From NCBI RefSeq assembly GCF_020523985.1, contig NZ_JAIVKM010000001.1:1674001-1738000 (forward strand): a stretch of 64,000 bases of DNA, given 5' to 3'. The notes under the pieces are model-generated. The model saw nothing but the letters and a program-made list of their open reading frames with translations, ran no database searches and was not told the DNA's origin. Position numbers and translations under genes: made by a program. This stretch comes from Mangrovibacter yixingensis (lineage in GTDB: Bacteria; Pseudomonadota; Gammaproteobacteria; Enterobacterales; Enterobacteriaceae). Of this stretch, positions 38,928-45,786 are shown piece after piece. The first letter of the stretch is position 1, and each line of letters opens with the position of its first letter.

Positions 38928-40373
38928 GTGGCCGCATCGCACGATCTTTTTCTTCCTCCAGAATTTTTGCAACTCATGGGTGACATACTGCCCAACAGTA
39001 GTTCACTGGATTCGTTTCTTGCTTATTGCGCGAAACCGCTGCGCCGCAGTATTCGTGTGAATACGCTGAAAATTTCAGTTGCTGATTTTCTTATCCTGAC
39101 AGCGCCTTATCAGTGGCAACTCACTCCTGTTCCCTGGTGCAGCGAAGGTTTCTGGGTTGAACGTGACGATGAAAACGAGCTACCTCTTGGCAGCACTGCT
39201 GAGCACCTGAGCGGGTTATTCTATATTCAGGAAGCCAGCTCAATGTTGCCTGTCTCTGCCCTGCTGGCACAATGTGCAACTCAGCCTTCCTGCATGATGG
39301 ATATGGCCGCAGCGCCTGGGTCTAAAACAACCCAGTTGGCGGCCTGTATGGGCAACCAGGGTTTTATTCTGGCAAATGAGTTTTCCAGCAGCCGGGTGAA
39401 AGTCTTGCATGCCAACCTAAGCCGTTGCGGTGTCATCAATACTGCGCTAACCCACTTCGATGGCAAAGTTTTCGGTGCCGCCTTACCTGAAATGTTCGAT
39501 GCGATTTTGCTTGATGCACCTTGCTCTGGTGAAGGTGTAATACGCAAAGATGCCGATGCACTAAAAAACTGGTCCATAGAAAGCATGCACTCCATTGCAT
39601 CCACTCAAAGAGAATTGCTGGAAAGTGCGCTGCACGCCCTGCGTCCCGGTGGAACCCTGGTATATTCTACTTGTACCCTGAACAGGCATGAGAACCAGGA
39701 AGTTTGCAATGCACTACTCAGTGCTTATCCTGAACAACTGACTATTTTGCCCTTGGGCAACCTGTTTTCTGGTGCCGAAAAAGCATTAACCTCAGAAGGT
39801 TACCTTCATGTTTTCCCACACATTTATGACAGCGAAGGTTTTTTTGTCGCCTGCCTGCGTAAACATGCCAGCCTGCCTGTGCCTGAAAAACCCTCCTTTA
39901 AACTGGGTACATTTCCTTTCAAACCCGCCAGCCGCAAAGACAGCCAGGCAATACAGCTTGCTGCTGCACAAGCTGGTTTATCCTGGCCTCAGTCACACAA
40001 TCTGTGGGTGCGCGATAATGAGTTGTGGCTATTTGCTCAAGACATTGAGCCTTTACTTAACAAAGTACGCTTTTCCCGTTGTGGAATCAGGTTGGCAGAA
40101 CGGCACAATAAAGGCGTGCGCTGGCAGCATGAAGCTGTCGTAGCCCTTGGTAACGCCAGCGCAGAAAATGCATTCATCATTAACGGCGAACAAGCCCAGG
40201 AATGGTACCGCGGTAGAGATATTTTTCTTAACACACCACCAAGTCACAACGAGGTTCTGGTGGTATTCCAGAAACAGGTTCTTGGGCTGGCAAAGAAAGT
40301 GGGTAGCAAATTGAAAAACAGTTACCCACGCGAGCTGGTCAGAGATGGTGCTTTGTTTACTGCTGTAGAATAG
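38928..40373 (+). CDS. rsmF: 16S rRNA (cytosine-1407-C5) methyltransferase RsmF
   Basis: A 481-residue Nol1/Nop2/Sun-type enzyme. The SAM site is [15 protein letters not shown] near residue 125. The two catalytic cysteines sit in DAPCSGEG (motif IV) and STCTLN (motif VI). A C-terminal PUA-like region follows ([16 protein letters not shown]). The start codon is GTG at 38928 after CAGGGACACAAC; E. coli RsmF starts at the equivalent place. It follows letB after 92 bp. Confidence 0.94.
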   Translation: MAASHDLFLPPEFLQLMGDILPNSSSLDSFLAYCAKPLRRSIRVNTLKISVADFLILTAPYQWQLTPVPWCSEGFWVERDDENELPLGSTAEHLSGLFYIQEASSMLPVSALLAQCATQPSCMMDMAAAPGSKTTQLAACMGNQGFILANEFSSSRVKVLHANLSRCGVINTALTHFDGKVFGAALPEMFDAILLDAPCSGEGVIRKDADALKNWSIESMHSIASTQRELLESALHALRPGGTLVYSTCTLNRHENQEVCNALLSAYPEQLTILPLGNLFSGAEKALTSEGYLHVFPHIYDSEGFFVACLRKHASLPVPEKPSFKLGTFPFKPASRKDSQAIQLAAAQAGLSWPQSHNLWVRDNELWLFAQDIEPLLNKVRFSRCGIRLAERHNKGVRWQHEAVVALGNASAENAFIINGEQAQEWYRGRDIFLNTPPSHNEVLVVFQKQVLGLAKKVGSKLKNSYPRELVRDGALFTAVE

Positions 40374-40490
40374 TGTCCCTGACTAAAATTTACGCACTTT
40401 TTGATTTGGCAATTTGTGTCATCTTCACTACGCTTCATAGGTATGGCCTTATCTGGTCATACCACCTGCTAACAACTCATGGAGCATGCG

Positions 40491-40727
40491 ATGACCAAAA
40501 CCAGTGTTCGTATAGGGGCTTATGAAATTGATGATGCAGAATTGCATAGCGGGAAAGAAGGGAAAACCCTGACTATCCCATGTAAATCTGACCCGGATTT
40601 ATGTATGCAACTGGATGCCTGGGATGAGCAAACCTCAATTCCAGCCCAAATGGGCGGTGCCACTTCGGAACTGTACCGCCAGGACTACGATAAAACTGCT
40701 GATGCGTGGGTTATGCGGGTAGAGTAG
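40491..40727 (+). CDS. yebV: YebV family protein
   Basis: A 78-residue soluble protein, MTKTSVRIGAYEIDDAELH, with the conserved LTIPCKSDPDLCMQLDAWD and C-terminal YDKTADAWVM. It matches E. coli YebV (unknown function; its E. coli gene is expressed in stress conditions). ATG 40491 lies 6 nt after GGAG; the upstream ATG at 40479 is the one that overlaps this site. Confidence 0.92.
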   Translation: MTKTSVRIGAYEIDDAELHSGKEGKTLTIPCKSDPDLCMQLDAWDEQTSIPAQMGGATSELYRQDYDKTADAWVMRVE

Positions 40728-40883
40728 CACCATCAATGGTCCTTACCCAATGGCCAAATACCCTTAAACAGGAAACGTCTCTCTTCCTTTTTAAGGTTAT
40801 GTATAAACTGATAATCTGTTTTCATGACATATTTTGGATAGCGGGTGCCTCATTCACCAATGAGACATTGTTATCAGCCATCT

Positions 40884-40908
40884 CCCGCCTCCCGGCGGGC
40901 TTATTTTT
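40884..40908 (+). terminator. Rho-independent terminator after yebV
   Basis: CCCGCC-TCCC-GGCGGG is followed by CTTATTTTT. It lies about 155 bp after the yebV stop and before yebW. Confidence 0.75.
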
Positions 40909-40980
40909 AGCAAGTATTCCCCAAGCTTAATTCCCTCCCCTACACTTAAAATACAGTGCCACGATTGACGTGAGGGACGC

Positions 40981-41193
40981 ATGTACACGCTTGTACTTTT
41001 TGTTTGTTATCTCAATGGTGGTTGCAAGACATTACCGATTGAAAATTTTGCCAGCGAAGAACAATGCCTGTATGCAATGAAAGACCAAGGCATTCGCCAG
41101 GGAGGGTGCTATCCCTATGAAGAAAAACACCGCGTGAAAGGTTTCCGACCAGCACGGATTCACAGCGATTTATGGCTATTGCAGCGCCACTAA
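40981..41193 (+). CDS. yebW: YebW family protein
   Basis: A 70-residue small protein starting MYTLVLFVCYLNGGCKTL with the conserved EEQCLYAMKDQGIRQGGCYPYE. The four cysteines and the N-terminal hydrophobic stretch match E. coli YebW (63 aa, unknown function). It follows yebV and runs into the 3' end of convergent pphA, overlapping it by 18 bp, so its C-terminal residues are longer than in E. coli. GTGAGGGACGC precedes ATG. Confidence 0.85.
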   Translation: MYTLVLFVCYLNGGCKTLPIENFASEEQCLYAMKDQGIRQGGCYPYEEKHRVKGFRPARIHSDLWLLQRH

Positions 41194-41835
41194 TGTCAGG
41201 GTATTGCCAAATACAACCCCGGTATCAATGTAGTGTTGATTGAAAAAATGCTTCGGTTTTTTTAGTGGCGTATGCCCGAAGTAAAAGGCATCAGCCCCTC
41301 TAATAAGTTCGCCTTTTCCCTTAATATTCCGTTGTAAACGTGCCCTGCTCCATACCACTTGCCCCGGGTCAACATCAGCCTGCCACTTCCACTGCGCCAA
41401 TGGGTAATCAGCATGTGCAATGATAATCCGTTTATCCTGCACAATTAATTCAATTATCAGAGGAAGGGTTTTACAACGACGAAACAAGGATTCTGCCTGT
41501 TTTTTTGCCTCTTCATTAAGCTCACTAAACCACCTGCCACCATTCATTTCCCACAAAAATCCATCTTCTGTATTGTGGCTCGTATTACGTAATGAATTAA
41601 GTGCCATCACCTCGTGATTACCCTGAACTGCACGAAACCATGGTTTATCAATTAGTGCCAGGCACCCAAGGCTGTCTGGTCCCCTGTCTATTAAGTCACC
41701 TACAGAAATAACTAAATCTTGCCAGGGATCAAAACGAACCAGTCTCAGTTGCTCAGCCAATTGCGCCAGGCAACCATGCAAGTCACCCACCAGGTAAATA
41801 TGCCGCCAGTTATGCCCATCAATGCGTTGATACAT
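41176..41835 (-). CDS. pphA: Serine/threonine protein phosphatase PphA (PrpA)
   Basis: A 219-residue PP2A-like metallophosphoesterase. The metal motifs are GDLHGC (residues ~18-23), GDLIDRGPDS and QGNHEVM; later ligand histidines appear in IAHADYP and FGHTPL. In E. coli PphA is linked to signalling of protein misfolding. ATG 41835 follows GGGGGA; a longer frame to 41898 would overlap the upstream chemoreceptor and is rejected. It is 47 bp downstream of the chemoreceptor gene on the same strand. Confidence 0.93.
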   Translation of the reverse strand: MYQRIDGHNWRHIYLVGDLHGCLAQLAEQLRLVRFDPWQDLVISVGDLIDRGPDSLGCLALIDKPWFRAVQGNHEVMALNSLRNTSHNTEDGFLWEMNGGRWFSELNEEAKKQAESLFRRCKTLPLIIELIVQDKRIIIAHADYPLAQWKWQADVDPGQVVWSRARLQRNIKGKGELIRGADAFYFGHTPLKKPKHFFNQHYIDTGVVFGNTLTLVALQ

Positions 41836-41882
41836 AAATTCCCCCACCTCACTCAGTATAGCTACCAGTGGGGGTAGTTCTG

Positions 41883-43805
41883 TCAGAAGCTTTCCCACTC
41901 TTCGCTATTATCACCAGTCATAGTGGGTTTTCCGGGCAATGCCGGGCGAACAGGTGCCCGTTTGTGTTGCACCGTCGCAGCTGAAATACGGAACATTTCT
42001 ACCAACCCTGCGAGGCGAGCGGCTTCCTCCTCCAGTGCACCAGCGTTGTGCGATGAATCAACAACCATCGCCGCGTTCTGTTGAGTTGTGGTGTCCAGTT
42101 CAGAAATCGCATGGCTTATCTGGTCAATCCCCCTGCTTTGCTCATCAGACGCGGAGGCTATCTCTTTCATAATGTCATTAACGTGTGATACTGAGGTGAA
42201 AATGTTCTCCATCGTTTTTCCAGCCTCATACACTTGCGAAGACCCCGTTTGAACACGCGATACTGATTCTGTAATTAGCGTTTCAATTTCTTTTGCGGCC
42301 TGTGCACTGCGAGAGGCCAGCATACGGACTTCTCCTGCAACTACCGCAAACCCACGCCCTTGTTCGCCAGCACGGGCTGCTTCCACTGCCGCATTCAGTG
42401 CCAGTATGTTGGTCTGGAATGAAATCCCATTAATGACATTAATGATTTCAGTAATTTTTTTCGAACTGTCCGTAATGCTGTCCATCGTTTTAATCACTCC
42501 ACGGACAATATCACCGCCTTTGCCAGCATCCTGGGTTGCCCCGGTTGCCAACTGGCTGGCCTGATGTGCGTTTTCAGCATTACGTTTCACCGCAGAGGTT
42601 AACTCCTCCATGCTAGCCGCTGTTTCTACCACCGCTGCCGATTGCTGTTCAGTGCGAGATGCAAGGTCATCATTACTTGCAGCTATTTTCCCGCTGGCAT
42701 CCACCACATGCACAACACTAACCTGAATATCACCGATCATTTTATGCAGGCGAGCGTTCATTTTTCCCATGGCTGAAGTCAGTTGCCCCAGCTCGTCATT
42801 ACTTGCTGGTTGTATCCTCTGGGTTAGGTCGCCATCTGCAATATGCTCAGCCAGTTGAAGGTTATCCTTAATCGGTTTAGTTATCAGACGGGTGATATAC
42901 CATGCGGCCAGTAAACCAAACAGAATGGCAAGAATAGAAATCACAATCATCACACTAATAGTATGAAAAATAATGGAGCGATTTTTTTCTGCTTCAGTAT
43001 CATTCAATACCTGTACCGCCTGGGTCAGTGATTGTGCAGACTCACTCAGTACACTTGTCGCTTGTGCGCTTTCCTGGTAAATATGATAGTAACTCTGCAT
43101 ATTTTTCATGAACTGCTCAAAATAGTGCCAGGCTGGGTCTATCACGTTGAAAGGTAAATCGGCTTCATGTGAAAAGCTGTTATACATTTTCTGCGCCTGA
43201 GCAATTTTCTCTGACGCCTGGTCGACATAAGCCTGTTCCCCATGCATTTGAACATCATGAGCGATATCGCGTACATCACTCAACAACAGCATAAAGTTAA
43301 ACAATTTATTGACCTGTGCTTCTGTCAGTGGGGTATTTTGAATAGCCTGATAATAATCATCTAATTTAGCCTGGCTCGTTTCCTGGCTTATCCCCTCAAT
43401 CATAGACTGACGTTCTTTTTCTTTTTGATAAACCTGCTCATAACTGGACTGGTAAGAAGTAAATTCCTTTTTTATACCCTCAAGTAGTGGAAGATCATCT
43501 GATTGCCAGGTTAATTTGCTATTATTTTCAATTAAATCAACTGTTCTGGATAACTCCTGTCTATTCTTATCCAGAACCGACAGATCATTGTTGGCAAGAT
43601 AGGTGAGCCGTGCGCTTCTTAGCTTATCAAGCTCTGCTGACAGTTTGTTCGCAAAATCATTTTTCGCTGTATGATTTTTTATATCAAACAGAGCATTAAT
43701 GCCAAATGCAGAAACTAAAACCACGATAATTATAGCAACGGAAAAACCCAAATATAATTTAGCCGTGATTTTTAGCTTTTTCAGCCCAAACAGTTCCAGA
43801 GTCAT
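41883..43805 (-). CDS. Methyl-accepting chemotaxis protein with HBM-like sensor domain
   Basis: A 640-residue chemoreceptor. TM1 lies near residues 14-38, then a ~240-residue all-helical periplasmic domain of helical-bimodular type, TM2 near 278-304, HAMP ~303-356 and the signalling domain with the conserved tip [20 protein letters not shown]. The C-terminal five residues E-W-E-S-F form a CheR/CheB tether of the NWETF type. There is no close E. coli counterpart at this locus. The ligand cannot be told from sequence. A sigma-28-like promoter precedes it. Confidence 0.92.
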   Translation of the reverse strand: MTLELFGLKKLKITAKLYLGFSVAIIIVVLVSAFGINALFDIKNHTAKNDFANKLSAELDKLRSARLTYLANNDLSVLDKNRQELSRTVDLIENNSKLTWQSDDLPLLEGIKKEFTSYQSSYEQVYQKEKERQSMIEGISQETSQAKLDDYYQAIQNTPLTEAQVNKLFNFMLLLSDVRDIAHDVQMHGEQAYVDQASEKIAQAQKMYNSFSHEADLPFNVIDPAWHYFEQFMKNMQSYYHIYQESAQATSVLSESAQSLTQAVQVLNDTEAEKNRSIIFHTISVMIVISILAILFGLLAAWYITRLITKPIKDNLQLAEHIADGDLTQRIQPASNDELGQLTSAMGKMNARLHKMIGDIQVSVVHVVDASGKIAASNDDLASRTEQQSAAVVETAASMEELTSAVKRNAENAHQASQLATGATQDAGKGGDIVRGVIKTMDSITDSSKKITEIINVINGISFQTNILALNAAVEAARAGEQGRGFAVVAGEVRMLASRSAQAAKEIETLITESVSRVQTGSSQVYEAGKTMENIFTSVSHVNDIMKEIASASDEQSRGIDQISHAISELDTTTQQNAAMVVDSSHNAGALEEEAARLAGLVEMFRISAATVQHKRAPVRPALPGKPTMTGDNSEEWESF

Positions 43806-44246
43806 ACAACTGTTCCTTATTTAATGCAGAGCGTTTTTAAGATACAAAGACACCACTTCAGGTACAAAGTGAAACCATAGCTTATCTATCGGCAATACTG
43901 CTCAGACTTTTATAGTGCATTAAGATAAAGTGATAAGATTGTTTAAAAACAAATGCTTTTATTGATCCACTTACATCTAACAACACTAACACCATGATCA
44001 TAAAAACTTTTCCAGCATCGACCATTCAGCATCAATTAAGTATTTATACAGCCACATTAATATTTTATAATTTAAAATAACTTGCCAATCAGTTGTTCTG
44101 TTTTCAATCTATTTATCTGGCTTTTATAGGCGATTAAGGAATGAAGAGCTTACCCTTTTGTGGCCGAAATTTTACTGGCTGAAACACTGCATGGCGCGTA
44201 TCCTGCCAGAAAGTTAATATATGCCGCACAGTTTCAGGAACACAAA
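43806..44246. other. Intergenic region between the chemoreceptor and the periplasmic protein gene
   Basis: 441 bp, divergent. It holds the sigma-28-like promoter of the chemoreceptor near 43886-43911. The rest is AT-rich with no coding frame that I can support and no clear RNA element. The promoter of the 44247 gene is not obvious. Confidence 0.6.
43886..43911 (-). promoter_or_regulatory. Sigma-28 (FliA)-like promoter of the chemoreceptor gene
   Basis: On the minus strand AAAAGTCT, a 10-bp spacer and GCCGATAG resemble the FliA pattern TAAAGTTT-N11-GCCGATAA; the -10 matches at 7 of 8 positions. Shifting the -35 by one base gives TAAAAGTC with the standard 11-bp spacer. It lies about 80 bp upstream of the start codon. 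Confidence 0.6.
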
Positions 44247-44756
44247 ATGAACCGTCTTTCTCCGCTGCTGGCCAGCACACTGTTTTTCTTCAGTTGCCAC
44301 ACTGCTCTGGCAGCCAGCGGTTTTCGTGACATGGATTTTGGCAGCAGCCCGGATGTAATTAAAGAGAAAGCACACTGCACACTCTCTGGCCCGGTAAAAG
44401 TCGAAATTGGGGAAATGTACCAGTGCGCAGACTTCCCATTCGAAAGTGGCGTAACCCACGCCGAGTTTTTCTTTGCTGGTAACCAGTTTATTCGCCTGGG
44501 TATTCGGGTTCCAGTTGATAATACGGCGGAAACGATTAATTCGCTGGCTAAGAAATACGGGCTGGTCAGCGCACCAACAGAAGACGAAATAGCTACAGTC
44601 CGCACTACTCCTGGACAGTCAGTGATGTTTACCTTTGACGATGGAAATATCGCGCTCTACTTTGCCAGCGACAGCCAGGGCAACACCAGCACTGTATTAC
44701 TGCTCTCATCTGCGGATGCCAAAGCACTGCAAGATGCCCACGCAGATGATCTGTAA
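44247..44756 (+). CDS. Predicted periplasmic protein of unknown function
   Basis: A 169-residue protein with a clear Sec signal peptide (MNRLSPLLASTLFFFSCHTALA, cleavage after A22). The mature domain has two cysteines (44 and 60) that could form a disulfide, and mixed beta-type sequence (GVTHAEFFFAGNQFIRLGI). I do not recognise the family. ATG 44247 is chosen because it begins the signal peptide and follows CAGGA; the frame is open further upstream. It lies between the chemoreceptor and the YjfB-like gene. Confidence 0.75.
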   Translation: MNRLSPLLASTLFFFSCHTALAASGFRDMDFGSSPDVIKEKAHCTLSGPVKVEIGEMYQCADFPFESGVTHAEFFFAGNQFIRLGIRVPVDNTAETINSLAKKYGLVSAPTEDEIATVRTTPGQSVMFTFDDGNIALYFASDSQGNTSTVLLLSSADAKALQDAHADDL

Positions 44757-44829
44757 CCTTTTAAGGTGATTAACTCACGAATCAGAAAGTGTTAATAGAG
44801 AAGTGTGAACATCTTCTAAGATTTAACCC

Positions 44830-44856
44830 TAACATTTTCAGCAGCCATGCCGATAA
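44830..44856 (+). promoter_or_regulatory. Sigma-28 (FliA)-like promoter of the YjfB-family gene
   Basis: TAACATTT, an 11-bp spacer and the exact consensus -10 GCCGATAA. The -35 matches TAAAGTTT at 6 of 8 positions. It lies about 110 bp upstream of the ATG at 44965. Confidence 0.75.
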
Positions 44857-44964
44857 CAGCTTAACGTGAGCATTTTATGCGCACGTTTGCTTATTCGCCG
44901 ATTAGGGTTTTCCCTTTTCATGTCCTGTATCGTTCCGATATTTTTACTAAATCAGGATATTAAG

Positions 44965-45153
44965 ATGGATGTATCACAGATTGCTGAACTGTCTACTGGC
45001 CTGACCACCATGCAAACCAACAACGAGGTTAACACCTTGATGCTGAAGAAAACGCTGGATAGCCAGGCGTCAGTAGCTACGCAGTTGATTAACGCAGCAC
45101 CTTCACTCCCGGCAAACCCGGCCGTGGGTCGTAATATCAACACAACAGCCTGA
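44965..45153 (+). CDS. YjfB-family putative motility protein
   Basis: A 62-residue helical protein, MDVSQIAELSTGLTTMQTNN, with MLKKTLDSQASVATQLINA and a Pro/Asn C-terminus (NPAVGRNINTTA). This is the pattern of the YjfB family, small proteins found with flagellar and motility genes; the molecular function is unknown. ATG 44965 is preceded by an A/G-rich TTAAG, a weak ribosome-binding site; the frame extends to 44866 but only the later start fits the family. A sigma-28-like promoter lies upstream and a strong terminator downstream, so it is monocistronic. Confidence 0.8.
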   Translation: MDVSQIAELSTGLTTMQTNNEVNTLMLKKTLDSQASVATQLINAAPSLPANPAVGRNINTTA

Positions 45154-45178
45154 TAAGCAACCTGCTCAGGTACTTTCC

Positions 45179-45209
45179 ACTATCCCGGGCCTTACCGGGA
45201 TAGTTTTTT
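45179..45209 (+). terminator. Rho-independent terminator of the YjfB-family gene
   Basis: ACTATCCCGG-GCCTTA-CCGGGATAGT is followed directly by a run of six T residues. It lies 26 bp after the stop codon. Confidence 0.9.
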
Positions 45210-45222
45210 AATCAACTTGCTA

Positions 45223-45483
45223 TCAGTTATGTTTGTCAGACTCGCCTAAAAAATAGAACCCAAAAGGCAAAGAGCCGATGATGGTAAACATCAGGGTGTA
45301 AATCAGTACCCACGCACTTTGCATAAAGTACATAGAAACCGACCATTCAGACATCGGCATATTGTATTCATCTACAACCCCGCCAAATGTGGCTTTGCCA
45401 ATCACCGAAAGAGCAACAATAAAGACAAGTGCAACGCACAACAAAAATTTTTTGCCATTACGAGTGTGAAGTTTTTCGAACAT
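45223..45483 (-). CDS. Small membrane protein, possibly DUF2534 family
   Basis: An 86-residue protein with two predicted membrane segments (residues ~13-31, FLLCVALVFIVALSVIG, and ~55-78, SAWVLIYTLMFTIIGSLPFGFYF) and a short polar loop between them. ATG 45483 lies 4 nt after AGGAGG, a strong site; longer starts are rejected. I think it resembles the DUF2534 family of enterobacterial small membrane proteins but cannot confirm this. It ends 14 bp from the terminator of the YjfB-like gene. Confidence 0.7.
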   Translation of the reverse strand: MFEKLHTRNGKKFLLCVALVFIVALSVIGKATFGGVVDEYNMPMSEWSVSMYFMQSAWVLIYTLMFTIIGSLPFGFYFLGESDKHN

Positions 45484-45786
45484 AGCGCCTCCTGATGGAT
45501 GTTGATTCAATGCGCTGGTTGTGTAAACAAGGTGTTACTTTTACCATATTCAGGCTTTAGGGTGAATGGCTATCAGTCACAACTCCACTCCCGCAGTAAC
45601 AAATCTCGGCCTTAAAGCCCCGTCATATGCCGTTTCACCACAAAAATGTGCCCTGACTGGCAAACGAAGAAAAATTTTCGCTAATAAATTCCCCTATCGT
45701 AAATCTTGCGCTAACTCTGCCGATAATTCCATGACAACACGTAACTAGCGCAATCAGATTCAGTAAGCACAACGACATGAAAAAAT
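45484..45786. other. Divergent intergenic region upstream of the GGDEF-EAL gene
   Basis: 303 bp. It holds the sigma-28-like promoter at 45700-45726. The left part must contain the leftward promoter of the small membrane protein gene. No coding frame is supported. Confidence 0.6.
45700..45726 (+). promoter_or_regulatory. Sigma-28 (FliA)-like promoter of the GGDEF-EAL gene
   Basis: TAAATCTT, an 11-bp spacer and the exact -10 GCCGATAA. The -35 matches the FliA consensus at 6 of 8 positions. It lies 61 bp upstream of the ATG at 45787. Confidence 0.75.

Noticed and set aside
40706-40930. 74-codon plus-strand frame after yebV
   Set aside because: It runs through the yebV terminator hairpin and has no recognised similarity or ribosome-binding site.
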